From contig NZ_CP166097.1 of assembly GCF_041228105.1 (NCBI RefSeq), positions 2,046,001 to 2,110,000 on the forward strand: a DNA stretch of 64,000 nucleotides, written 5' to 3'. Below the pieces are notes generated by a model. That model searched no databases and was not told the DNA's origin. It saw only the letters and a program-made list of their open reading frames with translations. Made by a program: the position numbers and the translations under genes. The stretch comes from Pectobacterium aroidearum. Its GTDB lineage: Bacteria; Pseudomonadota; Gammaproteobacteria; Enterobacterales; Enterobacteriaceae. Shown one piece after another: positions 34,472-45,442 of the stretch. Numbering within the stretch: position 1 is the first letter of the stretch; the number at the start of each line of letters is the position of its first letter.

Positions 34472-36136
34472 ATGAGTTTATCCAACTGGCGTATAGGGTA
34501 TCGATTAGGGGCGGGGTTCTCTTTTCTGGTATTAATGCTTTTGGTAATTGGCAGCGTTGCCATTTCAAAATTAAGTGACTTTCACGAAAAAATGGATGAG
34601 ATTGTTTCGCAAAATTATCCATTGACCGTCAAAAGTAATAAGCTGATTGATGAATTGAATGGTTACCTCAATAATCAGCAACTGTTGTTATTACTTAAAT
34701 CAGAAAGTGAAATCAATAAACAGTTGGCGCTGAACAAAGAGCGTTCAGGGAAAATATCTGAACTCATGGAGTATCTGAACCAGTCCGTCAGTGACGATAA
34801 ATCGGTTGCGGTACTGCGTGATATTGGTGATATCCGCCGCGATTTCCTTGGTTCAGCGAACAAACTCTCGTCATTGATCTCGGCAGGGAACACCGAAGCC
34901 GCATCTGAAGAATACTTCAACGTAACGCGTGTGACACAGGCAAAATACACCAGCAAGGTCAACGAATTCATCGGGATACAGGATGACAAGATGGCATCCG
35001 CTGCGCAAGCGGTGGGGGAAAGCTATAAAAATGCGCTGATGGTTCTCGCCACGATTATTCTCATCAGTGCGCTGGCTGGGTTGATTATTGCTTCACTGAT
35101 TACCCGCAGCGTGACCCTGCCGCTACAGGAAGCGCTGGGCGTTGCTGAAAATGTCGCGAAAGGCGATCTGACCTCTGAGATTTATACCGATCGTAAAGAT
35201 GAAACCGGCCAGCTGTTATCTGCCTTGAACAATATGAACAGCAGTCTACGGCAGATTGTTAGCCAGGTGCGCGATGGCGCAGAAACGATCTCCAGCGCCG
35301 CATCGCAAATTGCAGCAGGGAATCAGGATTTATCGGCCAGAACGGAAGAACAGGCAAGTTCGCTGGAAGAGACTGCGTCATCGATGGAGCAACTGACGTC
35401 AACGATCAGAAATACCGCTGATAATACGACGCAGGCAACAGATCTGGCGGCCAGCGCGTCTGAAACGGTGAAGAAAAGCGGCGCCATGATGGAAACGGTC
35501 ACGCAGGAAATGCGTGGTATCCGTGATTCTTCACAGCGTATGGCAGAAATTATCGGCGTGATCGATGGTATTGCCTTCCAGACCAACATTCTGGCGCTGA
35601 ATGCGGCCGTTGAAGCGGCACGTGCCGGTGAACAGGGGAGAGGGTTCGCCGTTGTTGCCAGTGAAGTACGTGCGCTGGCTCAGCGAAGCGCTACGGCGGC
35701 AAAAGAAATCAAAGAGCTTATCGATGATTCATTCAAGAAAGTGCAGGACGGCATGGGGCTGGTAGAAGAAACGGGTGTCACGATGAATTCACTGGTGACG
35801 AATGTGCAGGGCGTAACAGGAATTATCAGCGAAATTGCGCAGGCCAGCCGTGAACAAAGCGATGGAATCAACCAGATCAACTTGGCCGTAGGGCAGATCG
35901 ATACGACAACCCAGCAAAATGCCGCGTTGGTTGAAGAATCCGCTGCCGCCGCGCTCTCTTTACAGGATCAGGCAAATAGCCTCGCGCGTACGGTCAGCGT
36001 ATTTAACCTTGGTGCATCTTATAAAAGCGCGGCATTGAGTAGAAAAGTGGAAACGCCTGCGCTGTCAGCCCCTAAAAATAACCGTGCAGAAAAAACCGCG
36101 GCTAAAGGTGAGTTAGCGGACTGGACGACGTTCTAA
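34472..36136 (+). CDS. Methyl-accepting chemotaxis protein
   Basis: 554 residues from the ATG correctly spaced from AAGGAG (another ATG touches the SD). TM1 lies at about 13-32, a four-helix-type periplasmic sensor (33-186), TM2 at 187-209, then HAMP (PLQEALGVAENVAKGDLTSEI). The cytoplasmic hairpin tip is standard: IGVIDGIAFQTNILALNAAVEAARAGEQGRGF. It ends in DWTTF, a variant of the NWETF pentapeptide that tethers CheR and CheB. The ligand cannot be told. The upstream sigma-28 promoter links it to motility. Confidence 0.95.
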   Translation: MSLSNWRIGYRLGAGFSFLVLMLLVIGSVAISKLSDFHEKMDEIVSQNYPLTVKSNKLIDELNGYLNNQQLLLLLKSESEINKQLALNKERSGKISELMEYLNQSVSDDKSVAVLRDIGDIRRDFLGSANKLSSLISAGNTEAASEEYFNVTRVTQAKYTSKVNEFIGIQDDKMASAAQAVGESYKNALMVLATIILISALAGLIIASLITRSVTLPLQEALGVAENVAKGDLTSEIYTDRKDETGQLLSALNNMNSSLRQIVSQVRDGAETISSAASQIAAGNQDLSARTEEQASSLEETASSMEQLTSTIRNTADNTTQATDLAASASETVKKSGAMMETVTQEMRGIRDSSQRMAEIIGVIDGIAFQTNILALNAAVEAARAGEQGRGFAVVASEVRALAQRSATAAKEIKELIDDSFKKVQDGMGLVEETGVTMNSLVTNVQGVTGIISEIAQASREQSDGINQINLAVGQIDTTTQQNAALVEESAAAALSLQDQANSLARTVSVFNLGASYKSAALSRKVETPALSAPKNNRAEKTAAKGELADWTTF

Positions 36137-36164
36137 CATCCGCCATTAAGCTGTATTGCTGATT

Positions 36165-36213
36165 AACCGCCATTGTGTTGCACAAATTGTGTCACACAGT
36201 GGCGGTTTTTTTA
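36165..36213 (+). terminator. Terminator of the chemoreceptor gene
   Basis: AACCGCCATTGTG pairs with CACAGTGGCGGTT (one T-G pair), followed by a T-run, about 30 bases past the stop. Confidence 0.9.
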
Positions 36214-36246
36214 TGTCTGGATCTAACGATGATGGCAGTCTGGCAA

Positions 36247-37770
36247 TCAGCTTTTGGCGATAGCCTGCTTGGGGTTGCCCATATACCACCGAACTGTATC
36301 AATCAGCAGGAAGATGAGCAGGCTGATCCCCATGACGGGTAAACTGACTGCCAGTAGCAGCGTGATAAGCGCAATAAGCACACGCTGAAAGACGGGAACC
36401 GCTAACCATGCTGCCGTCAGCGTGTTGACCGGATTCACGCTATGACGAGATTTTGGACGACGTATCCACCACATCCGATAGCCCCAGACGATCATTGCAC
36501 AGAGCCCAAGTCCAAATGCCGCGAGGATGAGCTGATTTGGCAAACCGAATAGCACGCCCATGTGCGCATCCACGCCCCAACGCGTGAGTTTGGCGGCCAG
36601 CGGGAAGGTGTTGAAATCGGTTTTGTCCACAACATCCAGCGTATCAGGGTTAATTGATACGGCATCAACCTGCGTTGGCCAGGCGCGGTCGATCTCACTG
36701 ACTGTCCAGGCGCGGTGCGGCTGAGTGGCGGGGCGGATTTCGATTTTATTGGCATCAATCCCTGCATGACGTGCGGCAGCCAGTACCTCATCAAATAATG
36801 TAGGTGAAGAGGCGTCGACATCCCCCATTGGCATTGACGCATGATGTTCCGCGTGCTCATCCGTAGCCATCGCCATATCGTGACCGTGCATCATGTCGTG
36901 ATGAGACATCGGTGCGGGCAATTGGGTTTTGACTGATGGGGTCTGCCATCCTAATGCGGTACGCGCGACAGAAATGTTGCTGCCTGCCCACTGTGACCAG
37001 GTTAGCCCCGTCGCGGAGAAAAAGAGCAAACCAAGCACAAGGCTTAGCCCCACCGTGGCATGCCAGTGGCGCAGTCGCTGCGTCTTTGCCGCCGTCGTCT
37101 GGCTATTTTTCAATTTCCGTCGTTTGGCCGCTGACGAGACATGTCGGGTTGACCACCAGATGACAATGCCGCCTAGTGCCGCGACCCACAGCCAGGATGC
37201 CGCCAGCTCGCTGTAATTACGCCCGATATCACCTAGCAGCAGCCCGCGGTGCAGGTAATCAAGCCAGGTACGGAATGGCAGAATGCCGCTGGTGCCGTAA
37301 ACAATCTCACTACCGCGATTTTCCAGCGAAACCGGATCGATGAAAACGGCGCGGCTTTCCGATGGCCCCAATTCCGGCAAGGCAAACATGACGCGGGTGG
37401 TTTCTCCGGCTACCGGTGCAGGGCGGATCGCAAGCAGTTTTGCATCCTGACGGTGAGCGAGCCCCGCCTGTGCCGCATGGATTTGCTCAGACAGGGAATG
37501 TGGCGTGCCCTGACTCTCGGTAAAAAGCTGGTGTGAATACAGTCGATTTTCAATCTGCGGCGTCAGGACATACAGCGTACCCGTCAGGGCTGCGACGAAA
37601 ATAAAAGGGCCGACAAAAATACCAATATAGAAATGCAGACGGATGAAGAGAGCGACGATCGCAGCACGTGGCGATACGTTGTCTACCGCGTGTTGATCCG
37701 GCGCGGTTTCTCCGGCTGAGCGCGTGCCGGAGGCGGCAGCAGTAGCTGATGCCTGATTAGGGTGTGACAT
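36247..37770 (-). CDS. PepSY-associated membrane protein with His/Met-rich insert
   Basis: 507 residues from the ATG at 37770, preceded by GAGGG. It has the PepSY_TM layout: TM1 LHFYIGIFVGPFIFVAALTGTLYVL with the conserved RLHF and histidines, then a PepSY stretch with R-TWLDYLHRGLLLGDIGR-Y, TM helices, and WTWS-type LTWSQWAGSN. A periplasmic loop holds SHHDMMHGHDMAMATDEHAEHHASMP, a His/Met cluster typical of copper or other soft-metal binding. The C-terminus has three more hydrophobic segments. Relatives often sit with siderophore or metal uptake genes. A DUF2946 gene is just upstream. Confidence 0.85.
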   Translation of the reverse strand: MSHPNQASATAAASGTRSAGETAPDQHAVDNVSPRAAIVALFIRLHFYIGIFVGPFIFVAALTGTLYVLTPQIENRLYSHQLFTESQGTPHSLSEQIHAAQAGLAHRQDAKLLAIRPAPVAGETTRVMFALPELGPSESRAVFIDPVSLENRGSEIVYGTSGILPFRTWLDYLHRGLLLGDIGRNYSELAASWLWVAALGGIVIWWSTRHVSSAAKRRKLKNSQTTAAKTQRLRHWHATVGLSLVLGLLFFSATGLTWSQWAGSNISVARTALGWQTPSVKTQLPAPMSHHDMMHGHDMAMATDEHAEHHASMPMGDVDASSPTLFDEVLAAARHAGIDANKIEIRPATQPHRAWTVSEIDRAWPTQVDAVSINPDTLDVVDKTDFNTFPLAAKLTRWGVDAHMGVLFGLPNQLILAAFGLGLCAMIVWGYRMWWIRRPKSRHSVNPVNTLTAAWLAVPVFQRVLIALITLLLAVSLPVMGISLLIFLLIDTVRWYMGNPKQAIAKS

Positions 37771-37871
37771 AAAACCCTCTGAAATCATTTAACAAAAAAA
37801 TGATCAAACGCCATACCTGAAAGGGTATAGCGCGATGCGTTATAAATGCACATGGCATGATGATGCACGAT

Positions 37872-38324
37872 TCAGAAAGGTGGGGCGCGCACTACTGGGG
37901 AAGCGTAACGTTCGGGAAGGACAATGCGGGAGATAAAATGAATAACCAGCGCTTCAGATAAAGAAGCGGTCAGTATCGGATTGAGTGAACCTGTTGCGAA
38001 CAGCGCTGGCGTATACGAAAAGAGTACGCAGTAACCACAAGCGGCATGATCCATCATCATCGACGGTGATGAGGGAGAATGGTGTGATGGGGTCGTGTGG
38101 TGCCCGGACATTGCGTGTCCGGTATGCTGTTGTTCCGCTAGATTGCCGTTGTGGCTGGCGTGCGCTGTTGCGCTATTTTCATTGTGCCCGTGTTCATGAA
38201 AGTTATGCTCACGCTCGTAAAGCACCCGTGTTTGTGAAATCACTGGTGCAACGAAGATGGTCAAAATAGCGAAGATGCCGACCCAGGCTGGGAAACTTCG
38301 CCGTCGAAGCGCGGACAAAAGCAT
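37872..38324 (-). CDS. DUF2946-type His-rich exported or membrane protein
   Basis: 150 residues. An N-terminal hydrophobic segment (WVGIFAILTIFVAPVIS) is followed by a strongly His-rich region (HNFHEHGHNENSATAHASH, HTGHAMSGHHTTPSHHS), then DHAACGYCVLFSYTPAL with a CxxC, the conserved core of DUF2946. It is the first gene of a probable operon with the PepSY protein 101 bases downstream. The histidines, MMMDH and CxxC point to metal binding, copper being a reasonable guess. Function unproven. Confidence 0.75.
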   Translation of the reverse strand: MLLSALRRRSFPAWVGIFAILTIFVAPVISQTRVLYEREHNFHEHGHNENSATAHASHNGNLAEQQHTGHAMSGHHTTPSHHSPSSPSMMMDHAACGYCVLFSYTPALFATGSLNPILTASLSEALVIHFISRIVLPERYASPVVRAPPF

Positions 38325-38700
38325 AGCAGTCTTAATTCAACAATACCGGGTTCAGTCGAGGAGTGTACTTTACTTGCCCCTGCATTGTTACACAAATGTT
38401 TATACCCGCCATACTTCAAACGGTATGTGAATCAATGTCACTGTTCGTCAGATCTTTTATCGCTGGGCAATGGGAAACGGTATGGGCGCAAACGGAATAA
38501 TCCTACGCACGTGCAGGTCGATATTCGCTATAGTCCGTGGCTGTTTTGCATTTTTACAACCCGGTTTATCATGCTTTAGCGTTCTCGTTGTTTAAACGCT
38601 GACCTATTATGATGAACAATATCTTTATCAAGTTGTAGGAAAGCTAACTTATCCATTAATATGGATTTTAGTTGATTGAAGCACACCAACAGGGGGAGCT
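38325..38700. other. Intergenic region between the DUF2946 gene and opgG
   Basis: 376 bases between divergent genes, expected to hold the promoters of the metal-type pair and of opgGH. I could not define a regulator site. A frame at 38385-38579 has no ribosome site and looks random. Confidence 0.45.
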
Positions 38701-40269
38701 GTGCTGGATAATAAATTTGGGTTTAAACAGCGGGTTGCCAGCCTTCGCTGGCTGTCCGCCGCCATTATGCTGTCTGTAAGCGCAGTGCCTGCTTGGGCAT
38801 TCTCTATTGATGATGTGGCACAGCAGGCTGAAAAGCTGTCACAAAAGGGTTTTGAAGCGCCGAAAAGTAATCTTCCTGCGCAATTCCGGGATATGAAATT
38901 TGCGGACTATCAGCAAATTCGTTTCAATAACGATAAGTCATACTGGAATAATGTACAGACGCCATTCAAACTCCAGTTTTACCATCAGGGGATGTATTTC
39001 GATACCCCGGTGAAAATTAATGAAGTCACAGCGACAACGGTTGATGAGATTAAATACTCTCCTGAGTATTTTGATTTTGGTTCCGTCAACCACGATGCTG
39101 AAGCCGTTAAAAATCTCGGTTTTGCGGGTTTTAAAGTTCTCTATCCGATCAATAAAGCCGATAAGAACGATGAAATTGTCAGCATGCTGGGTGCCAGCTA
39201 CTTCCGTGTGGTAGGAAAAGGCCAGATTTATGGCTTGTCTGCCCGTGGCTTGGCTATCGATACCGCATTACCTTCCGGTGAGGAATTCCCTCGTTTCCGT
39301 GAGTTCTGGATTGAACGTCCAAAACCAAATGATAAACATCTGGTTATTTATGCGCTGCTGGATTCTCCGCGTGCCGCAGGGGCTTACCGCTTTACCGTTT
39401 ATCCGGGGCGTGACAGCGTCGTAGACGTTCAAGCTAAAGTCTTCCTGCGTGATAAAGTGGGCAAACTGGGTATTGCTCCGCTGACCAGCATGTATCTGTT
39501 CGGGCCGAACCAGCCTTCTCCGACGCTGAATTATCGTCCGGCGCTGAACGATTCTAATGGCCTGTCAATTCATGCCGGCAATGGTGAGTGGATTTGGCGT
39601 CCGCTGAATAATCCAAAACACCTGTCCGTCAGCACCTATGCGGTAGAAAACCCGAAAGGATTTGGTCTACTGCAACGCGGTCGTGATTTTACTGCCTATG
39701 AAGATCTTGACGATCGTTACGATCTGCGTCCAAGCGGCTGGGTTGAACCGAAAGGCGAGTGGGGCAAAGGAAAAGTAGAGCTGGTTGAAATCCCTACTGC
39801 GGATGAAACCAACGACAATATAGTCGCTTTCTGGACGCCTGATGTATTGCCTGAAACGGGCAAACCGCTGGATATTAAATATCGTCTGCACTTTACGCGC
39901 GACGAAGATCAACTGCATTCTCCGAACATTGCCTATGTTCAACAAACTCGCCGTTCTGCCGGTGATGTTAAGCAATCTAACCTGATCCGCCAGCCTGACG
40001 GCACGATCGCGTATATTGTGGATTTTGTTGGACCGAATTTAAAAGAGTTGGATGAGAGCACTCCGGTGGCCTCTCAGGTCAGCATTGGTGATAACGGCGA
40101 GATTGTAGAAAATAATGTTCGCTATAACCCAGTAACTCATGGCTGGCGTCTGACGCTGCGTTTGCGTGTGAAAGATGCGAAACAGCCGACTGAAATGAGA
40201 GCTGCATTGGTTAATGGCGAGACGACATTGACTGAAACCTGGAGCAATCAGCTGCCTGCTAATGAATAA
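38701..40269 (+). CDS. opgG: Glucans biosynthesis protein OpgG (MdoG)
   Basis: 522 residues; GTG start preceded by GGGGGAG. The signal peptide is [19 protein letters not shown], then mature [13 protein letters not shown]. Conserved stretches match E. coli OpgG closely: [56 protein letters not shown] and [17 protein letters not shown]. It is a periplasmic protein needed to build and branch osmoregulated periplasmic glucans, which are important for virulence in soft-rot bacteria. It overlaps opgH by 8 bases. Confidence 0.97.
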   Translation: MLDNKFGFKQRVASLRWLSAAIMLSVSAVPAWAFSIDDVAQQAEKLSQKGFEAPKSNLPAQFRDMKFADYQQIRFNNDKSYWNNVQTPFKLQFYHQGMYFDTPVKINEVTATTVDEIKYSPEYFDFGSVNHDAEAVKNLGFAGFKVLYPINKADKNDEIVSMLGASYFRVVGKGQIYGLSARGLAIDTALPSGEEFPRFREFWIERPKPNDKHLVIYALLDSPRAAGAYRFTVYPGRDSVVDVQAKVFLRDKVGKLGIAPLTSMYLFGPNQPSPTLNYRPALNDSNGLSIHAGNGEWIWRPLNNPKHLSVSTYAVENPKGFGLLQRGRDFTAYEDLDDRYDLRPSGWVEPKGEWGKGKVELVEIPTADETNDNIVAFWTPDVLPETGKPLDIKYRLHFTRDEDQLHSPNIAYVQQTRRSAGDVKQSNLIRQPDGTIAYIVDFVGPNLKELDESTPVASQVSIGDNGEIVENNVRYNPVTHGWRLTLRLRVKDAKQPTEMRAALVNGETTLTETWSNQLPANE

Positions 40270-42826
40270 GTCAACTTCTTCTCTCGATTATATTGAGAAA
40301 CTACCTCTGCCTGCCGAGCAGGCAGAGGTTCTTCGCGAAAAATTACCGCAAGCGGCCTGGAACGATCAGGCCGTTTTGCATCAGGCTTTGTCTGAAGGTA
40401 GCCCGTCTGAAGAGCATCAGGTTAATGTTCAGTCTGAAGATGATGCTACGCTGCAGTCTGTGCAGGCTCGTCTTGAAATGGCCTGGGCAGAAGGGCTGGA
40501 CAACGGTAAACAACTCGGCACTGACAGAGAAGGGCGGACGGCATTAAAAGCGATGCCCGTCATTACCCGCGCTTCTATGTTTCCTGACGTCTGGCGAACC
40601 AATCCTTTGGTTCGCTGGTGGGAAAGCTTACTGGGACGCACTGTACCGCCTCGCCCTCATTACAGCCCGGAAGAGAAAATCTCCGAAAACCGCTGGCGCC
40701 TGGTGGGAACAATCCGCCGCTATATTCTGCTGGTGTTAACGCTGTTTCAGACGGCGATCGCAACCTGGTATATGAAAACCATCCTGCCTTATCAGGGATG
40801 GGCGCTCATCGATCCGTTTGAAATGGCGGGTCAACCGTGGACGCGTTCGCTGATGCAACTGCTTCCTTATGTGCTGCAAAGCGGCATACTGGTTCTGTTT
40901 GCAGTGCTGTTCTGCTGGGTGTCGGCTGGATTCTGGACCGCACTGATGGGGTTCCTGCAACTGTTGATTGGTCGAGATAAATACAGCATCTCTTCCACGA
41001 CGGTAGGTAACGAGCCGCTAAATCCAGAGCACCGCACGGCGTTAATCATGCCGATTTGTAACGAAGACGTAGAGCGTGTGTTTGCGGGATTGCGTGCGAC
41101 GTATGAGTCGGTTGAAGCAACGGGCAATCTTGAACATTTTGATATTTACGTACTGAGTGACAGTAACGATCCCGACATTTGCGTGGCAGAGCAAAAAGCC
41201 TGGATGGAACTGTGTCGTGATGTCGGCGGTACAGGGCGCATTTTCTATCGTCGTCGTCGTCGTCGAGTCAAACGTAAGAGCGGCAATATCGATGATTTCT
41301 GCCGCCGTTGGGGTAACCAGTACAGCTACATGGTCATTCTGGATGCCGATAGCGTCATGAGTGGCGAATGTCTGACGTCTTTGGTCAGACTGATGGAAGC
41401 GAACCCGAACGCCGGTATCATCCAGTCTTCACCGAAAGCATCGGGCATGGATACGCTGTATGCGCGCTGCCAGCAGTTTGCAACGCGTGTTTACGGTCCG
41501 CTGTTCACCGCTGGCTTGCACTTTTGGCAGTTGGGCGAATCGCATTACTGGGGGCATAACGCGATTATCCGCGTTAAACCGTTCATCGAGCACTGTGCTT
41601 TGGCACCGCTGCCAGGTGAGGGGTCGTTCGCCGGTGCGATTCTTTCGCACGACTTCGTCGAAGCAGCGCTGATGCGTCGCGCAGGATGGGGCGTGTGGAT
41701 CGCTTATGATCTGCCGGGAAGTTATGAAGAACTGCCGCCTAACCTGTTGGATGAACTGAAACGTGACCGCCGCTGGTGCCATGGCAACCTGATGAACTTC
41801 CGGTTGTTCCTGGTTAAAGGTATGCATCCGGTTCATCGCGCCGTTTTCCTTACCGGTGTGATGTCTTATCTGTCGGCACCGCTGTGGTTTATGTTCCTGA
41901 TGCTCTCTACGGCGTTGCAGGTTGTGCATACGCTCATGGAGCCCCAGTACTTCTTGCAACCCCGGCAGCTGTTCCCCGTCTGGCCACAGTGGCGTCCGGA
42001 GCTGGCTATCGCACTCTTCTCGACGACATTGGTCTTGCTGTTCTTGCCAAAACTGTTGAGCGTGATTCTTGTGTGGGCAAAAGGCGCAAAAGAGTACGGC
42101 GGTGCTTTACGGGTGTTTATTTCGCTGCTGCTGGAAATGCTGTTCTCAGTCCTGTTGGCACCGGTTCGTATGCTGTTCCACACCGTGTTTGTTGTCAGTG
42201 CGTTTCTCGGTTGGTCGGTGCAGTGGAATTCCCCGCAGCGTGACGACGATGCAACTCCTTGGAGCGAGGCGTTTGTGCGCCACGGTTCCCAGTTGATTCT
42301 GGGGCTGGTCTGGGCGATTGGCATGGCATGGTTGGATCTGCGCTTCCTGTGGTGGCTGGCTCCGATAGTCTTCTCGCTGATTTTGTCGCCGTTTGTTTCG
42401 GTTTATTCGAGCCGCGCGTCATTAGGGCTGGGATGTAAACGTGCCAAGCTGTTGATGATACCGGAAGAGTTCAATCCACCTCGTGAGTTGGTTGCTACGG
42501 ATGAATATTGCCGACTGAACCATCAGCGTAGGTTGGATAATGGGTTTATGCAGGCCGTCTTTGATCCGTCAATTAACGCTCTCGCCAGTGCAATGGCAAC
42601 GGCGCGTCATCGCTTCAGCCAAGCGATTGAAGACGTACGTGAGAAGAATGTGCGTGATGCCTTGAACCGTAAGCCGGAAGAGGTGAGTAATAATCAGCGT
42701 CTGGTACTGCTTAGCGATCCCGTTACGATATCGCGCTTGCACTACCATGTGTGGCAAAAACCGGAAACCTATGCTGCGTGGGTTGAGTCTTACCAGAAAC
42801 TTCCCGCACCGCATATCAAAAGCTAA
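40262..42826 (+). CDS. opgH: Glucans biosynthesis glucosyltransferase OpgH (MdoH)
   Basis: 854 residues, near E. coli (847). Inner-membrane GT2 glycosyltransferase: a hydrophilic N-terminus, then two membrane helices, then the cytoplasmic catalytic domain with [41 protein letters not shown], and the (Q/R)xxRW-type RDRRWCHGN. Several helices follow. It makes the beta-1,2-glucan backbone from UDP-glucose; in E. coli it also couples cell size to UDP-glucose through FtsZ. Start codon lies inside the opgG end (ATGAATAA), indicating translational coupling. Confidence 0.97.
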   Translation: MNKSTSSLDYIEKLPLPAEQAEVLREKLPQAAWNDQAVLHQALSEGSPSEEHQVNVQSEDDATLQSVQARLEMAWAEGLDNGKQLGTDREGRTALKAMPVITRASMFPDVWRTNPLVRWWESLLGRTVPPRPHYSPEEKISENRWRLVGTIRRYILLVLTLFQTAIATWYMKTILPYQGWALIDPFEMAGQPWTRSLMQLLPYVLQSGILVLFAVLFCWVSAGFWTALMGFLQLLIGRDKYSISSTTVGNEPLNPEHRTALIMPICNEDVERVFAGLRATYESVEATGNLEHFDIYVLSDSNDPDICVAEQKAWMELCRDVGGTGRIFYRRRRRRVKRKSGNIDDFCRRWGNQYSYMVILDADSVMSGECLTSLVRLMEANPNAGIIQSSPKASGMDTLYARCQQFATRVYGPLFTAGLHFWQLGESHYWGHNAIIRVKPFIEHCALAPLPGEGSFAGAILSHDFVEAALMRRAGWGVWIAYDLPGSYEELPPNLLDELKRDRRWCHGNLMNFRLFLVKGMHPVHRAVFLTGVMSYLSAPLWFMFLMLSTALQVVHTLMEPQYFLQPRQLFPVWPQWRPELAIALFSTTLVLLFLPKLLSVILVWAKGAKEYGGALRVFISLLLEMLFSVLLAPVRMLFHTVFVVSAFLGWSVQWNSPQRDDDATPWSEAFVRHGSQLILGLVWAIGMAWLDLRFLWWLAPIVFSLILSPFVSVYSSRASLGLGCKRAKLLMIPEEFNPPRELVATDEYCRLNHQRRLDNGFMQAVFDPSINALASAMATARHRFSQAIEDVREKNVRDALNRKPEEVSNNQRLVLLSDPVTISRLHYHVWQKPETYAAWVESYQKLPAPHIKS

Positions 42827-42847
42827 CTTCGCGTTGGCGTGAAAGAT

Positions 42848-42882
42848 AAAGCAACGGCAATCAATCGCCGTTGCTTTTTTTT
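42848..42882 (+). terminator. Terminator of opgGH
   Basis: AAAGCAACGGC/GCCGTTGCTTT perfect stem around an 8-base loop, then T-run, 21 bases after the opgH stop. Confidence 0.93.
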
Positions 42883-42951
42883 CGTCTGTCACAAGAGTGG
42901 CTGTTCCTGAAATGAGCAACTGGAACGAACGTGTTAGTTAAAATACGCTCC

Positions 42952-43872
42952 TTAATAAAAGGACGGTTCGCCTTCCGGGCGGGTTTTGAAACGACGGTGC
43001 AGCCACATATACTGATCCCGTGCGAGCAGAATATTCTTTTCAACAACCTTGTTCATCCAAACGGCTGTCTCGGTTTCATTCTCTATAGGTGCATCCTGCT
43101 CTGCAGGTTGGATCAGCAGTTCATAGCCTTTTCCGTCAGGCAGACGGCGTGGAACAAAAGGAATGACGGCAGGGCGCGCGGTCTTGATCAGCATATAGCT
43201 ACCGCGGGTTGTCGCCGCTTTTTCTACGGCAAACAGAGGGGCGAATACGCTGCTTCGTGGACCATAGTCGTGATCTGGGGCATACCAGATAATATCGCCC
43301 TGTTTGAGAGCACGAATCATGCCCTTAAGATCTTTTCGGTCCAACATGGATTTATTGGACCGCATTCTTCCCCACGTCTGTAACCAATCAATCAGCTTGT
43401 TATCATTCGGACGATAGACACCGATCCCCGGATTGTGCATGCCAAAAACTCGTGCGCCGAGCTCCAATGTTAAAAAATGCAGTCCGATGAGCAGTACTCC
43501 TTGATCCCGTTCGTTCTCAGGACGAATGTGCTCAACGCCCGTCACCGTAAACCAGCGCTCGATACGCCAGTCTGGCCAAAACCAGGCCATACCGGTTTCA
43601 ATCACTCCCATGCCGACAGATTCAAAATTCTTCCTGACTAACTCATCACGTTCAGCCTGCGACATCTCGGGGAAACACAGTTCAAGGTTACGGATGGCAA
43701 CGTTGACGCGCTTTGGCAATAGACGCATAGCCAGATGACCAAGTGCGGTACCGATACGATACAGAACGGGATAGGGAAGCAAAACGATAAGGTAAAGGAT
43801 GCCGATGCCCAACCAGGTGAGCCAGTAGCGCGGATGTAGCAATGAACGATTAAAAGAAGGGATTTGTGTCAT
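42952..43872 (-). CDS. lpxL: Kdo2-lipid IVA lauroyltransferase LpxL (HtrB)
   Basis: 306 residues, identical in length to E. coli LpxL, starting [20 protein letters not shown]; an upstream in-frame start would add 24 residues without family support. The acyltransferase motif HFLTLE (HX4E) is at about residue 133. [38 protein letters not shown] and [21 protein letters not shown] are nearly invariant. It adds laurate to lipid A precursor at the inner membrane. LpxL rather than LpxP or LpxM fits best by these blocks. Confidence 0.93.
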   Translation of the reverse strand: MTQIPSFNRSLLHPRYWLTWLGIGILYLIVLLPYPVLYRIGTALGHLAMRLLPKRVNVAIRNLELCFPEMSQAERDELVRKNFESVGMGVIETGMAWFWPDWRIERWFTVTGVEHIRPENERDQGVLLIGLHFLTLELGARVFGMHNPGIGVYRPNDNKLIDWLQTWGRMRSNKSMLDRKDLKGMIRALKQGDIIWYAPDHDYGPRSSVFAPLFAVEKAATTRGSYMLIKTARPAVIPFVPRRLPDGKGYELLIQPAEQDAPIENETETAVWMNKVVEKNILLARDQYMWLHRRFKTRPEGEPSFY

Positions 43873-44131
43873 GGCCTCAGTATCAATATTTGGGTGCTGG
43901 TCAGCACGCGAACCGTTAAAAAACGAGTTAATGGTTAACTGCAAGATAGATTATTGCGGCGCTTTGCCAATAACACAAATTAGCGCTGCGTTATTGACTG
44001 ATTTTTATGCAAAAAAACAGCTTTGATCCTATCATTTTCAGAGAATGAGTTTTGACCTTTGATGGCATGACGTCTGGCGAGGTAGGAAAGTGGCGACCCA
44101 GATAGGATCGCCTGACACAGTGTATCTACCG

Positions 44132-45226
44132 CTACTGTTTGAAAATGCCCCTGGCATAGCGTGGTTCACTACGCCAGTACTGTGCCGGGGCGGATACCTG
44201 CGCGCCCAGTCTTGCGGCCGCATGCCATGGCCAACGGGGATCGAAGAGAATGGCGCGAGCCAGCCCAATAGCGTCTGCTTCACCAGTTGCGACGATCGCT
44301 TCTGCCTGTTCCGGCTCGGTTATTAGCCCAACAGCGATGGTGGTGATTCCTACCTCTTGCTTAATCCGCTGCGCATACGGCACCTGATAATTGGGTGCCG
44401 GATGGATTTGTTGCAACGGCGATAGTCCGCCACTGGATACGTGGATGAAATCGCAGCCTAATTCGTGCAGCGCTTGACTAAGCTGTACCGACTGCTCCAG
44501 ATCCCAACCTCCCTCAACGCCATCTGTCGCAGAAATGCGCACGCCAACGGCTTTGTGCGCCGGGAAAACCTCGCGTACTGCACGGTAAATCTCGACGACC
44601 AGGCGTATCCGGTTCTGAAGTGAACCCCCGTAGTTATCTGTGCGCTGATTTGTCAGCGGTGAAAGGAACTGATGCAGCAAATAGCCGTGAGCAGCATGAA
44701 TTTCTATCAGGTCAAAGCCCAGACGATCCGCACGTTTAGCAGACGAAACGAATGAATCAATTAACGCACGAATGTGTTGTTCTGACATCGCTAGCGGCGC
44801 AGCATCGCTGTCATTATAGGGGATCGCTGATGGTGCGATAGTCTGCCAGCCTCCCTGCTCCGGACGCAGAAATGCTCGCCCGCTCCAAGGAACCCCCGTT
44901 GAGGCTTTGCGACCTGCGTGACCCAGCTGTATGCCGAGAGGCATGGAAGAATAGGTTTTGACCGCGTTAACCGCGTCAGCAAGGGCTTGCTCTGTCACGT
45001 CATCCCACAAGCCAAGGTCGCGTGGGGAAATTCGGCCTTCTGGAGAAACCGCGGTAGCTTCGATAATGAGTAATCCTGCTCCGGAATGTGACAGGTTACC
45101 TAAATGCATGGTATGCCAGGCCGTCGCTTTGCCGTCCTCAGCCGAATACTGGCACATAGGGGCAATGATGATTCGGTTAGGTAGTTCGAGTTTACCAAGA
45201 GATACGGGGGAGAAAAGCTGACTCAT
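44132..45226 (-). CDS. NADH:flavin oxidoreductase (Old Yellow Enzyme, YqjM/XenA type)
   Basis: 364 residues. FMN-dependent TIM barrel. Key features: APMCQYSAEDG with Cys25 in the position of the redox-tuning Cys of the YqjM class; QLGHAGRKAS; the substrate-binding pair in EIHAAHGYLLHQFLSPLTNQRTDNYGGSLQNR (H-x2-H); and the phosphate-binding DAIGLARAILFDPRWP. It reduces activated alkenes such as enones or nitro compounds; the physiological substrate is unknown. It stands alone, about 260 bases upstream of lpxL in the same direction. Confidence 0.9.
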   Translation of the reverse strand: MSQLFSPVSLGKLELPNRIIIAPMCQYSAEDGKATAWHTMHLGNLSHSGAGLLIIEATAVSPEGRISPRDLGLWDDVTEQALADAVNAVKTYSSMPLGIQLGHAGRKASTGVPWSGRAFLRPEQGGWQTIAPSAIPYNDSDAAPLAMSEQHIRALIDSFVSSAKRADRLGFDLIEIHAAHGYLLHQFLSPLTNQRTDNYGGSLQNRIRLVVEIYRAVREVFPAHKAVGVRISATDGVEGGWDLEQSVQLSQALHELGCDFIHVSSGGLSPLQQIHPAPNYQVPYAQRIKQEVGITTIAVGLITEPEQAEAIVATGEADAIGLARAILFDPRWPWHAAARLGAQVSAPAQYWRSEPRYARGIFKQ

Positions 45227-45442
45227 AATGACAGATCCTTCGATGATGATACTTCATGAAAGCGAAATGAATCCCAGAGGCTATTGGCTTACGGTAGATC
45301 ACTCTTTGTTGCCGCGCTATTCATTTCATGCCCTGACAGCCTCAGCTCTATCAGGTATGATGCCGGGCGATTCAATATATCGATCTCTGATTCGATGATG
45401 AACGTCACACGCTAACCTCAATGAAGACAGGAAACGTACACC

